Shown: positions 50,158-60,746 of the stretch, one piece after another
Layout: every line of letters starts with the position of its first letter
How positions within the stretch are numbered: the stretch's first letter is position 1
Assembly: GCA_029964075.1 (NCBI GenBank)
Contig: CM057147.1
Span: forward strand, 26,123,513 to 26,187,512
Length of the DNA: 64,000 nucleotides
From: Patiria pectinifera
Taxonomy: Eukaryota > Echinodermata > Asteroidea > Valvatida > Asterinidae
Direction: 5' to 3'
Notes under the pieces: model-generated
The model's database searches: none
What the model saw: only the letters and a program-made list of their open reading frames with translations
Told to the model about the DNA's origin: nothing
Made by a program: the position numbers and the translations under genes

Positions 50158-50470
50158 TCCAGGGGCGCACCCAGGATTTGGCTTGGGGGGAGGGGGCTCA
50201 CACACAAAAATTCATTTTTTTTTTGAAGTTACAATTTAAAAAAAAAAACAATGCCCAAACTTTTTGGCCGGAAAAAAAAAATTGGGATTTTTTTTGGGGG
50301 GGGGGGGCGGACTATTTTGACGTTGGTGGCGCCACTTACAAAATAATTAAACTACTCAAAAATAGGCCACATACATATCACCAAGGTCAAATCGTAGGAC
50401 TAAAAAAAATTTATATAAAAAATAATAAAAAAAATTGACAACCTCTTGGGGGGGGGTAAAACTAGCTTCC
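50158..50470. mobile_element. Decayed element starting CCAGGGGCGCACCC
   Basis: The start resembles hAT-type termini as at 28438, followed by long A, T and G runs in a poorly conserved body. The right end was not identified. Confidence 0.3.
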
Positions 50471-51705
50471 CTCGGTGATCCATGGAGCATTCTTCTTTTA
50501 TTTTCCCTCACCTTCGCCTCGGGAAAAAGAATGGAATGCTCAATGGATCACCTCGGAGGCTAGTTTTACTATACCACTCGAAGCAGTCAATGTTTGTACA
50601 ATACCCCAATGATCACAGAATGAGACTTGGAGCGCCTTTTCCACTTCTTATGCACGGTCGTTGAAAATGATGTACATGTACATGTATACCAGTACACCCT
50701 GAGTCGAAAACTTGACATTTAGCGAGCACCGTATAAAGGTGGGTTATTGGTGGTACCTAAGTAAAGCTTGTTGAAGATGGGAAGAAAATGGACGGGGAAG
50801 ATTCTGTGGTATCGTTGAGCGTTGAGCTCGGTGATCTAGAGCATAATAGGTCTGACAGGCTGATTGGCGCATTTAACCATAGAGCAAGGAACAGACAAAC
50901 GGATGTACGAAGAGTTCACTTTATGGCTTTAGGCCACATAATCTGTGTTTGCAACGATCTATTGTATTTTCTTCAAACCGTTCTTGTGGGCGTTCAAATC
51001 CTACCAATCTGTAGGTGCACCCCTTCCTCGCTGCGTTTCTCCTCGTGAAGGAGCCACGTGGAAGTTAATATCTGAGTTCTCTATACTAATAGCCAACTGC
51101 AGCAGTCATGCATGTAAATGACGACCAGGGGAAAATGATAGTATTGGTGCCTGATTTTGTTTGGTTTTTGATAGATAGGCATGACAGGCTTCGTTTGAAG
51201 TAACAAGATTGTATGTCCCTAATGATACGCTTTTAAAAAATCCCCCAGGCGTCTAATCTTATCGATCGGTCACCCGACTTCCGCTAAAGACAGCCTGTCT
51301 TTCTCTTTCATGTTCTGCAGTGTCGATCCCTTCGTGTGCTTCTATCTGTGGCTCTCTATATTCGGCGCGGTTTTTTAAGTATTTTTTTTCATATGGGGGC
51401 GCCCTTGATAATTAACGGCTTTCGTTGAGGCTTTTTTTGGGGGGGGGGGGGTGAGGAGGAGGACAGGCGTCAGATAGTCTCGTCATGGGCGGTGGGTCAT
51501 GGGGGAGGGGCATATCCCCCTCTCCATTCATTTAGGCGGAGGACAATATGTCAATGACCCTCCAAATAGTTTTTATCAAAGTGCAAATAGACTTTTGCTA
51601 GTTTTTACACAGAAATCTTCACAATATTATGCCCACCGCGTAATATATAGCGCTATGATATTGCTCGGCCAAGAACCATGATGTAATTCTACAATGGGCA
51701 TAAAA

Positions 51706-51727
51706 CACGTGTGTGTGTGTGTGTGTA
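51706..51727. repeat. GT dinucleotide microsatellite
   Basis: About ten consecutive GT units, beginning within an ACACGTGTGTG run. Confidence 0.9.
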
Positions 51728-52441
51728 CATACGTGTTTGAAAAGCGCCCCTAAGAGAATAGCGCCATATCATTTGTCATGGGTTTCTTAACTTCGTTTGC
51801 TTGATAATAAAATTGTATGGATAACACTTTTGATATTCTTTTGACTATATATTCTAAAAAAATATATAATTTGAAGTGAAACTAATCATTACATGATGAT
51901 AATTTCTTTAACTGCATATGCTTTTTTGGGTTCCGTTTGGCTTGTGCCATTTCGTATTAAAAATGTGACAGCAATATATGATAATTTGAGTACAGTTTAT
52001 TATAGTTCATAAATTAACGCTATATAGAATCTTGTGCAGGAGCAATATAATTTCCCACCTTTTGGGGAGCTTTTCACACCCGAGTGGGAAAAACCTGTCC
52101 GGATCTCCTTCCGTGTGAATCCCCAGGGTAGCTAGTCTGGCTGCTCTTAGCACGTGTTTCAATGCGGGCTAGCTGGGCTGAGCCACGGGTCGCTCCGTCG
52201 TGTATTCACACACGTACACACTGCGTGTTATCCCTAGGCACGCAGTACGAGGTCAAACTGACACCTCGGTACATTAGTAATGCACGAATCGCGATAGTGT
52301 GACCTGTGTAGTGTACTCGTTGCACACAGTAGTAATGTGCAGTGTACTATGACCGCGTGTGCTTTCATACAGACATTTTTGTGTATGGGGAATAACTGCA
52401 AACGCACACGGGCGACCCTAGGTTATTTCGTCTGTGGTTAT

Positions 52442-52459
52442 TTTTGACCGCGGTCAAAA
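52442..52459. promoter_or_regulatory. 18-bp perfect palindrome overlapping the start codon
   Basis: TTTTGACCGCGGTCAAAA is its own reverse complement and its last A is the first base of the ATG of the next gene. A dimeric regulator could bind it; autoregulation by the encoded trihelix protein is one possibility, with no direct evidence. Confidence 0.4.
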
Positions 52460-55096
52460 TGGCGTCTAGTCGCGCGGGTAAGGAGTCTCTTTTGTCGGAC
52501 ACTAAGCAAGTTTTCCCGGTCAGCGTCCATGCAAGTGGCGGTGGGAATGGTGACCGGACCATCCCGGATGAGACTGGGAACACGGGAGGACGGATGGGGT
52601 ACAGTTTAAGAGAGGACCGCAAGCGTTCCTTCGCCGAGTTTGACGGCGCCGAATCGGACCATTATCCGTACTCGGAGGAGGAAGGTGCCGGTGTGAGCCC
52701 GGCCCCGGAATGTTCGACCCGCGCCGTGCCCTCCCTCCTGGATTTCAGCGTCCTAAGCGAGGAAAGACCGGCCAAGCCTCGGGTCCGCAACTGGACACAT
52801 CCCGAGACCAAGACCTTGCTGGCCATCTGGGGCGATCCGGAGGTGCAGGTTCATCTCAAAAGCGCTGTGCACAATAACTGGATCTGGGAGCGGATTAGCG
52901 TGCTGCTCGGGCGGCGGCACCCCGAGTTCCAGCCGCCGCGTACGGCGGCGCAGTGCAAAGAGAGGCTGACCTATCTCCGGAAGCAGTACCGGAAGACTGC
53001 TAGACTGAGGGCACGCGGCAAGTGGCCCAACGTGGGAAACATACAGATTTACCTGGATGAAATACATACCATTCTAGGTGAGACGACGTCAGCAACACGG
53101 TCCCTTTAAGTTGGTGTTTGTGTTTCCCCAGCCAATGATGATTCTTTACAATGTCGTTTGTTTCGTATAACGTGTTTTTTTATGTGTTTTCAGTACATGT
53201 AGTATCAACCGGCCTTGTTTGTATAATGTCCGCTTAGTATTTGTGTTTTGTTGATTGGTTAGTTCCTTCCTTCATTGTCGAATTGTTGCAAGTGCTTGCA
53301 TTTTATGCAAAGTTGAAAGGGTTAGGCAAGGATATACAATATGTAAATATCTGCTTTGATGCAACGTTGATTGTCGATCTTGTAGTTGTGATGTTTCAAA
53401 ATGTTAAAGGCCGGGCCTGTGCATTTTAATCAATTTTCTTTTACTGAGGTTTACCAACGGTATCTTAAATGAAATGCACGAGTTTCTTTCGCCACTAGGG
53501 AATATTTTGCAGAAAATCGAGCAATATCTAATGATATCAGTTAATTCGCTTGATTTCATTACGTGAAGTTACTACAGAGTACAAGGACAATTTCTTTAAG
53601 ATGTCAAAAAATCGAGTTCTGTGTTTTTGTTTTTTTTTGTTTTTTTTTTGTTTTTTTTCACCAAAACTAGTGCCTCACTATAACAAATTTATGTTTTCAA
53701 CATTTGTATTTGGCGCACAGGAAAACGAACTCAAGCCAGCGCGAGATCCACAGCGCCCTCATCGGCGACCCCGTCCACCACGTCCAGAGCCACAACCTTG
53801 GACCCGACGTTCCAGCCGTCCTCCACCGCGCACCAGACCCCGGCGGCTCCTCCGCAGCAAATACCTGCCCCATCCCTGCCCGAGGTGCCGGAGAGCGACT
53901 ACGAAGAGAACGAGAACGAGGATGAGGAGGATGGGGACGTCGGGGACCTCGAGGAAACCGACGAAAATGACATACGGGACCTCTTCGCTCAGAACCAGAC
54001 TCAAGGCCAGGAGATGGATTACTCAGGTATACATTTTCGAATCAAACGGTTAGAAAACAGGGCGGGTTCTATATTCTCGCACTTGCAACCCGATTTTTTT
54101 TTTGAGATTCTTATAATGTATGTTGAGTAGCTTTGTATTTGTTGTGTTAAAAACAAAACATTATCATTGGTGATAAAATAACCCATTTTCCTAATTGTTT
54201 TTCCTATCACACATTGTACATTGTATAAGTGACTATTTCTTTACTAACTTTGAACTTTTTTGCCCTCTGAAGGTGACTAGCTTCCGAAGTGATTAACCTT
54301 AATATCTACTCACGTGTTTTTTAAATTTTAATTTTATTTACACGTACTTTTTAATCGGAATTTTGTCATTTTGTCATTCATTCATGATGATTGCCGTTGA
54401 TGTTGTGTCACATTTTGCTTATCTTCATTTTATTGTACGTCCCTTTCTAAGCTAAGAAATTCAGTGTCCTCGATTTACGAGATATTTCAATTGACTGAAT
54501 GTAGGTCTCGTTGACAAATGGCAGCACATTTCGTGCAAGAAAATTCCTATGAAATGTTCGTCAAATAGCTGAAGTTTCATCAGAATTATTTTGTGTGTGT
54601 TTATATTGTAGCCGGGATGTCAGTAAACAACGATCCCACCTACGATCCCACCGCTGCCACCAACTCGGCCAAGCCAAGCAAGAGAGTGGCCTCCTCGCAC
54701 AACCAACAGCAGCACAACACGAAGAAATCCCGCGGCCGTCCAAAGAGCGGCGCACCTCCGCCCAGGGACGATTTGACTGTAGCCCAGGCCATCACAGACG
54801 CTGTCATGCGCTTCATCGACCACCAGTCCCACCACCTGACAGAGCAGACCAAGCTACTGCAGCGATACCTCAAGTTCGAACGGGCCCGGATGCGCTGGGA
54901 GATGGACATGGAGACACGAAGGATGAAATGGGAGGAGGAGCGGGAGATGAGGGAAGAGGAAAGGAGGCAAAGACAGGAGGAGCTGCAAGCCAAGCGAGTC
55001 TCGGACAACAGGGAGTTCATGCTTCAGATGGCTGTTGTCTTGGGGAACGAAGCAGCAACTGGGACTAGCCAGGACAGAGACAGTACTGAGAACTGA
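52459..55096 (+). CDS. Myb/SANT-like (trihelix) protein with acidic linker and C-terminal coiled coil, complete
   Basis: Three exons, 52459-53077, 53721-54026 and 54612-55096, join in phase to give 469 codons plus stop. Residues about 111-206 are a Myb_DNA-bind_4 trihelix domain (NWTHPETKTLLAIW, NNWIWERISVLLG, CKERLTYLRKQYRKTA, then LDEIHTILG at the exon end). Exon 2 encodes a Ser/Thr/Pro stretch and a strongly acidic run (ENENEDEEDGDVGDLEE). Exon 3 has a basic KKSRGRPKSG motif, AT-hook-like, and a long charged helix (MRWEMDMETRRMKWEEEREM) likely to form a coiled coil. The layout resembles animal MSANTD-type and Harbinger Myb-like proteins, which dimerise and bind DNA in the nucleus, some as partners of HARBI1. 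The ATG sits in AAAATGGCGTC, a near YY1 word, on a perfect palindrome. AATAAA at 55938-55943 may end the transcript. Confidence 0.85.
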
Positions 55097-56738
55097 TAGC
55101 TGATAGAATCCCGTGCTCCCACCTGCCATCTCATTGGATCTCAATCGGAGTTGTGATCCGTGCAGCCAGTCACAAGTCAGTCATGAGATCGCAAGTCAGG
55201 TGTTGAAATCAATAATCGAGTCATGATGTAAAAGTGCATGAACGATGACTTTGTTACAGTAAATCTGAATAGCTTGTGACTTGACTTGAGTCCGATTGAC
55301 TTGTGGTAACTTGTGACGTCTTTATTGCAACTCACCATACTCAAAATGAAGCAGAACTACGTAGCACCGTTGCATAACAGTATTAGGACGGATCCACAAC
55401 ATAATAGTCTCGTTGTACTTGCCAGTAAGCCATTTTCGGTTTATTTTAATATTCTTTACTTCCCCTTTTTTTTATCACATTCTCCTCCCCCAATACACCA
55501 CCTTTGACCCCTTTAGTGCCTGAAGGCTGATGAGATGTAGGGCGCTTTGACATGGTCTAAGTAAGTTCGCAAGATTTAACTCTTGCCAAATATGGTGCTG
55601 CATTTTCTGTCAGGAGCCTTGCTCATCCAGATGCGAAAGCACACGAAGTCATGTGATGGTTTTGCTCAGCACCTATATTTGCTGAGCCGTATTTGTTTAC
55701 TTTGCAGCTTTATGGTACTGTGCTTGCGGGTCTTGTTCCTGAAGATTATGCGAATAGCAAACGAAGGTCGTTTTCCCTGCAGTGGGTTGTTACTCAATTC
55801 AAGCCAAGGGTAGAAGTGACTTAATTTTGATATCCAACACAGTAAAGGTAAACCAAAATTGGGCAATTACCCGTTTAAAGAGTTTGTAATACATCTTTGT
55901 ACTTCTTCTTGTGTTATTGTGCCCATCGTGTTCGTGGAATAAACAGCCACGTTTTAATAACTTTTTTTTTATCGCGATATTTATTATTGAATATTCTGCT
56001 CAGTCATTTCCTAGTTCTTGCCCTTTCATACGTCACTAGCCGTCTGACTCCCACCCCAAGTTTCTGACTTGAGGCTCGACTGGCTTCCCAACCGCCTTGC
56101 CGTCCGGCACCTGAACCCACCCCAAACTGCGAACTGGCTGGTTTACTGAATGCAGTCTTGCAGCTATGTCTTTTAAAATGTCACCAAGTCTTTTGAACCC
56201 TTTCCCTCTCCGGAAAGTTTCTTGTTACAAATGTACCGATCTCCCCCACCCCCTCCGTTTGGTTGACCAGCACCTGCATGATTCGGTCATACTAACATGG
56301 AGCTATTAATAGCACCATGGTCGTAGTCATACGCACTACTGATAGGCTGTTCATAGCTTAGTACATGTATGATGATTTGAAGTTGCAAATGAGTCGATTA
56401 AAACAACAGTCAGGTGTTAGCATAATTCAATTACACTTTGCAGACCTGATTTTCGCCAAAAGCCCGGCTTCGAATTTTAAGGCCCCTTTGGCATGGACCG
56501 ATTTTTGTTGTGTAGATTACAACAGTTTATTACAGTCAGACTGTTACGTAATGCAGGTAATGTTCTCAATATAAGGACGATATCACGTATGATGTTTACA
56601 AAAAGGATCACAGATGATTGTCCATGCTTGTTCACAATCTGTAACATAATCACGCTCAGAGACGTTTTGGTTTACCAACCACTTCGTAGTTCTTTCTCCT
56701 AGTTCTACACCATTTGTGAACGTGGTTTGATCTGCAGC
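55097..56738. other. 3' UTR and spacer before the dehydrogenase gene
   Basis: Likely 3' UTR of the trihelix gene up to the AATAAA at 55938-55943, then spacer. A short palindrome CATGGAGCTATTAATAGCAC continues at 56296-56319. The word ATAAGGACGATATCACGTA at 56573 recurs, slightly changed, at 62395. No gene seen. Confidence 0.5.
55938..55943 (+). terminator. Poly(A) signal AATAAA
   Basis: The first canonical AATAAA after the stop codon of the trihelix gene at 55096, about 840 nt downstream, in T-rich context. Confidence 0.45.
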
Positions 56739-59700
56739 ATGGCATCTCTCTCTGGTTTTCTGAGATGCATAGTGCCCATTTTGGTGGCGTTATATGGCAT
56801 CTATTACTGGCAATTTGTCGCAAGTCGTAGGTACTTTACTGCCGATGTTGAGCTGAAAGGAAAGACAGTCATCGTAACAGGTATGTTGAATCCCCATCGT
56901 CATATTTAGGATAGGTTGAAGCAATGGCTTCCAGGGTGTATGCTCTGAACAAAGAAACTGTAAATTGTAGTCTGTGAATCTCCTTTGCAAAGTTGGGTTT
57001 GGGCACAGTCCCTATGGGCAGATGAAGGAGGGGATCCGACGAGGGTTGAAGACCCTCTCTCTTTATGCCCGTTTATGGAAAGAATGTTAAATGAAACGAG
57101 GTAACTAGGTGGAACCCGAGGTTTCTCCTAACACCTTGTTAAAACTCGAGGTAAACCTCAAGTCACCGCTTGATTCATCGCTAAAGGCTTCTTGTGATGT
57201 TTGTAGATGCTAATTTAAAAATTGATTGAGAATGAGGATTTGTCATTAAGCTGAATGGCAAACGCTTTTGTTTGCAAAAGTCAGCACACCTGCTGTATTC
57301 TGGACATTGACCCAAGATATTGATTGCAAATTATTCCATAATCTTTGCTCTCTACTCTAAAACTATCCATTTTAGAAATCTTCTTGTACACGTCTCAGGG
57401 CATGGTACCCGGGATAATAGAAGGGGCTGCAATAGCCAGGTCATTAATTGTTTGCGCGGTAATGTTTCCTGGAGAAAACTGATCAGCACTTTGCCATCTC
57501 CTTAAGCGGCAGGCTGTGTGAATAAAATATTTTAATTCCCCCCCCCCTTACAAAAATGAAAAGGGCGTGTGACAAAATGTTGACTTTGATCTTATAATAC
57601 TGGCCTCGTGGTTAAGGGCATTGAATTCGTGGTCTGCGGGTAATTCTGCGGGTTGTGGGTTCGAGTCCAGCCAGGGGTTATGGTGCGTGTGCGCGGGCTT
57701 AGGCACTTTGTCCACTCATTGCTCTCCTCCCTCTCCAGTAAATGGGTACCTGTGAGGGCAGAGACGGTTATGTGATTGATTAGCTTGCTTGCGCCTAACA
57801 GGCAGCATAGAGCTTTATACTACCCAGGGAGCTGAGATGGTATTTGGAATGCTTAATTGACCCAATGATCAGGGGTAATAATAATACTGTAAGCGCTGTG
57901 ATTTAGTTTACTAATAAGGGCGTTCTTAAATGCCGATTATTATTATATTATTATTATTATTTCCCTCTTGAAGGTGGCAACTCGGGCATCGGTAAGGAGA
58001 CGGCTCTGGACTTGGCCGGGCGAGGCGCCCGGGTCATCCTCGCCTGTCGCAATGTCCAGAAGGCCGAAGACGCCGCCAAGGACATCAGGACGCGGACGGG
58101 CAACTCGGAGGTTGTGGTGCGCCATCTCGATCTCGGAAACTTGCAGTCCGTGCGGGATTTTTCCAGCCAGATCGTAGAAAGTGAAGAGAGGCTTGATATA
58201 CTCATAAACAACGCGGGTAATTAGTCCTTTTTTTGTCAGACGGTTTGTCAGTAAGTTACGTCATTATCAACAGGATACGTTTATGGGCCTCACGAGTCGG
58301 CCATATTGGATAGAGAGTGAGGTAAAATCTGGATTTTTGGACCTTGTGTAGATAAATGAAAGCAAGTTAATTACTAATTAATCCCAGTCTGCTTCAATGA
58401 ATAATTTCAAATTTGTAATTAAACGTTCCCTGATGTTTAAAGCCAGATTAAAAAGAAATGACATTAAAATAAGGCTGCATTATGCCTGCATAAATAGTCT
58501 GGCGCCATCCCATTCAACAGTTAACAATTAATGATATACATTCAGGGAACTCGACAAAAATGGCCAACTCGTGAATAAGGCCCATGATGTTGCTGGCTCA
58601 TAATTTCGTTTACTTTTCACAGCGGTGTAAATGAGTCGTCACATGTCATTATTAAGTTATTTTGTGACAGAAGCATTCCTTTGTTATTTACGATCTGACT
58701 TGCGATTTGACTTTTGGGTTGACTTTTGATTGGCATGTGAGTGACCCGTGATTAACTCATTATGGACTCGATAATACAGCTCACCTTATTGCTGTACTTT
58801 CAGGAGTTGCCAAATGGCAAACAGATGGCGTCATCGCAACCAAAGACAACTTCGATTTCGTCTTCGGAATCAACCACCTCGGTCACTTCCTGCTGACCAA
58901 TCTCCTCCTGGACCTGCTGAAGAAGAGCGCCTCCAGCCGGGTGGTCACCGTCTCGTCTCTCTTGCACAGCAACGCCCCTTCAGTACTAAACATGACCCGG
59001 GCTGACCCAGACGTGGCTAGTTTCCTGTATCCTCACCTGGAATCCTATCCGGTCAGCAAGCTGGCCAACATTCTGTTCGCCAGGGAACTGGCGAGACGTG
59101 AGGCTTCTAGCGGCGTGATATCTACCTCGCTGCATCCTGGCGTCATCTACACTCCTATCTGGAAAACCCACATGTTGGTCGAGTCCAGATTTAAAGCCGC
59201 GTTGTACTACGTGATGTCTCCTATCATGTGGTAAAAAAGATGTGATTTCTTTAATTATTTAATCTGGGTATAAGATTTGACGCATGGAGAGGATAGCAAT
59301 AAGATAATGTTTACTGTAGCTCCAAGTGACAAATCTGACGACGCGAACACTGTCCGAAACGGTGAATTTCCCCTGGTTCTTTTCAGAATCTCCCAAACTC
59401 ACAAAAGAGAATTGTCAAATGGTGCTAACGTAAACCTAATCTGGGTATGAAAAAGCCCCAACCTGTGAGAAACGTCAAAGTACGACTGAGGGGGAGGGGA
59501 GGGGCAAAAAGTCACAGAAGTCGCTTTACTACTCTCATTTTTAACTGAACTGGCTTGACGCTATTCATTATTACATTTATATGTATATAAGAAGTCAGTT
59601 TAAAGCTAATTGTACAACTGAACAGAACATCACGAAGCCTTTAATCATATAAAAGACAATGCATCGTCTTTCATGTGATTAAAGGCTTCGTAATGTTCTG

Positions 59701-60746
59701 TTCAGTTGTACAATTGGCTTTAAACTGACTTCTTTGCTTTACCCATGGGTAAAGCAAAGAGCTTGTCCCTCAGTCGGCGAGGGCGTCGTGAAAGGCAGTG
59801 TTGTAAATCTGTGCCGGGGACTGGGGGAGGGTTGGGTATGACTAAAATAAAATAAAAAGAAATTGCCAAGCCGTGGAAATTCCAAAAGCGGGAGGAGGGG
59901 GCTTTGGGGCTTGCTGGACACCACATATCACTAGGGGACGGGTACTGTTCATGTGCATCTGCATGTTATGTACACTTCCGCCCCTTAACCTAAAAGGTAT
60001 TATGATTTCACTCAAAAGCACCTTTGAAAAATTTCAGAAAGGAAACGACAATAATCATTATTTTGCAGGTAAGTGACCTCCTATACAAACATTATATGCC
60101 CAACTGTAGCATCGTCCCAATGGGGTTTCCCTAACTATAAACCGTGTTACCTGTGACGTCACACCCACAGGCCACCCAAACATTGAGCATCTTTCGCATT
60201 TTATGTTGCCCACATTTGAAAGTTCATCTCAACTCTGTTAAACCGCTCATGTTTCAGGGCTCTTGAAACATGAGTGATTTAACAGTGAAATCAAGATCGA
60301 GGATATGCGTTTAGCAGAGAACACAAAAGTTTGCTCAAGGTCGCCCGTGGATATCTAATATCTATAGCGTGAATGTGTAAACAACCATGACATGATCTAC
60401 GGTTGGACTGCCCCAACAGTTGGGGTCATTGCTGTAGTTGTATGGGACTCATGAATAAGCGGCGAAAGTTTCTCAAGTCCCGGTGCAGGTGTACGTGTAA
60501 ATTGGAATTTGGCCCCCGGATAATTCACTGTAATTCACTGCTGTTATGTGCAGGTTGATGATGATAGACGAGGAGGCAGGTGCCCAGACCACCATCCACT
60601 GTGCATTAGACGACTCGGTCGCTAACTTTTCCGGGAGCTACTTCGACAACTGCCAGGTAGCTCCGCCGTCAGCACTCGCTCAGGATGACGAGCTCGCCCG
60701 GAGATTGTGGGAAGTCAGCTGTGAAGCAACTGGCTTGGACTGCTAG
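56739..60746 (+). CDS. Retinol dehydrogenase 11/12-like short-chain dehydrogenase (SDR), complete
   Basis: Four exons, 56739-56880, 57974-58216, 58804-59230 and 60554-60746, all GT-AG and in phase, give 334 residues. A hydrophobic N-terminal helix (FLRCIVPILVALYGIYY) suggests an ER or mitochondrial membrane anchor. The Rossmann fold shows TGGNSGIG (residues 47-54) for NADP(H), NNAG (126-129), FGINHLGHFLLTNLLL, catalytic Ser in VTVSSLLH, YPVSK with Tyr210 and Lys214, and LHPGVI. The C-terminus (ARRLWEVSCEATGL) closely follows vertebrate RDH11/12. By family it would reduce or oxidise retinaldehydes, retinols or lipid aldehydes using NADP(H). All catalytic residues are present. Intron 1 carries a SINE ending at the exon 2 acceptor, intron 2 a MITE and intron 3 a long hairpin. 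RDH13 is the alternative assignment. Confidence 0.9.
57595..57962 (+). repeat. tRNA-derived SINE with ATT tail in the RDH intron
   Basis: A-box TGGCCTCGTGGTTAAGGGC (57601), B-box GGGTTCGAGTCC (57657-57668), a body of about 270 bp with TGTAAGCGCTGTGATTTAG near its end, then ATT trinucleotide repeats to 57962. The tail ends 11 bases before the RDH exon 2 acceptor. Confidence 0.75.
58282..58585 (-). mobile_element. GGGCC-ended MITE, copy 3
   Basis: Inverted relative to the copy at 25693-26024. The ends ATGGGCCTCACGAGTCGGCC and CAACTCGTGAATAAGGCCCAT are inverted partners apart from a 4-base gap. It lies in RDH intron 2. Confidence 0.7.
59349..59386 (+). repeat. Repeat fragment shared with the 33.7-kb hairpin
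   Basis: CACTGTCCGAAACGGTGAAT followed by GGTTCTTTTCAGAA matches the sequence just after the 33651 hairpin. It is probably the end of a dispersed repeat. Confidence 0.4.
59589..59735. repeat. 147-bp near-perfect palindrome in RDH intron 3
   Basis: Arms of about 62 bases (AAGAAGTCAGTTTAAAGC at the left, GCTTTAAACTGACTTCTT at the right) differ at three positions, two of which would be G-U pairs in a plus-strand transcript. Even the loop is palindromic around ATGCAT. It could be a very short foldback transposon or a hairpin RNA source. Confidence 0.85.
59733..59758. repeat. 26-bp perfect palindrome
   Basis: TTTGCTTTACCCAT followed by its exact reverse complement, adjoining and slightly overlapping the larger hairpin at 59589-59735. 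Confidence 0.9.

Larger units (their letters stand above)
43835..52458. other. Region downstream of the second trihelix exon, no complete gene
   Basis: Later exons of the gene at 43324 should lie here but could not be fixed. The interval holds a tRNA-derived SINE (45840-46130), a 19-base tandem duplication (49957-49999), a fragment starting CCAGGGGCGCACCC at 50158, and a GT dinucleotide run near 51706-51727. The open frames at 45460-45651 and 50788-51048 have no family motif. Confidence 0.45.

Noticed and set aside
53550..54053. Arg/Pro-rich 167-codon frame
   Set aside because: It is an alternative frame across exon 2 of the trihelix gene; the in-phase frame is the acidic one.
54595..55068. 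157-codon frame overlapping exon 3 of the trihelix gene
   Set aside because: Out of phase with exons 1 and 2; the coiled-coil frame joins correctly.
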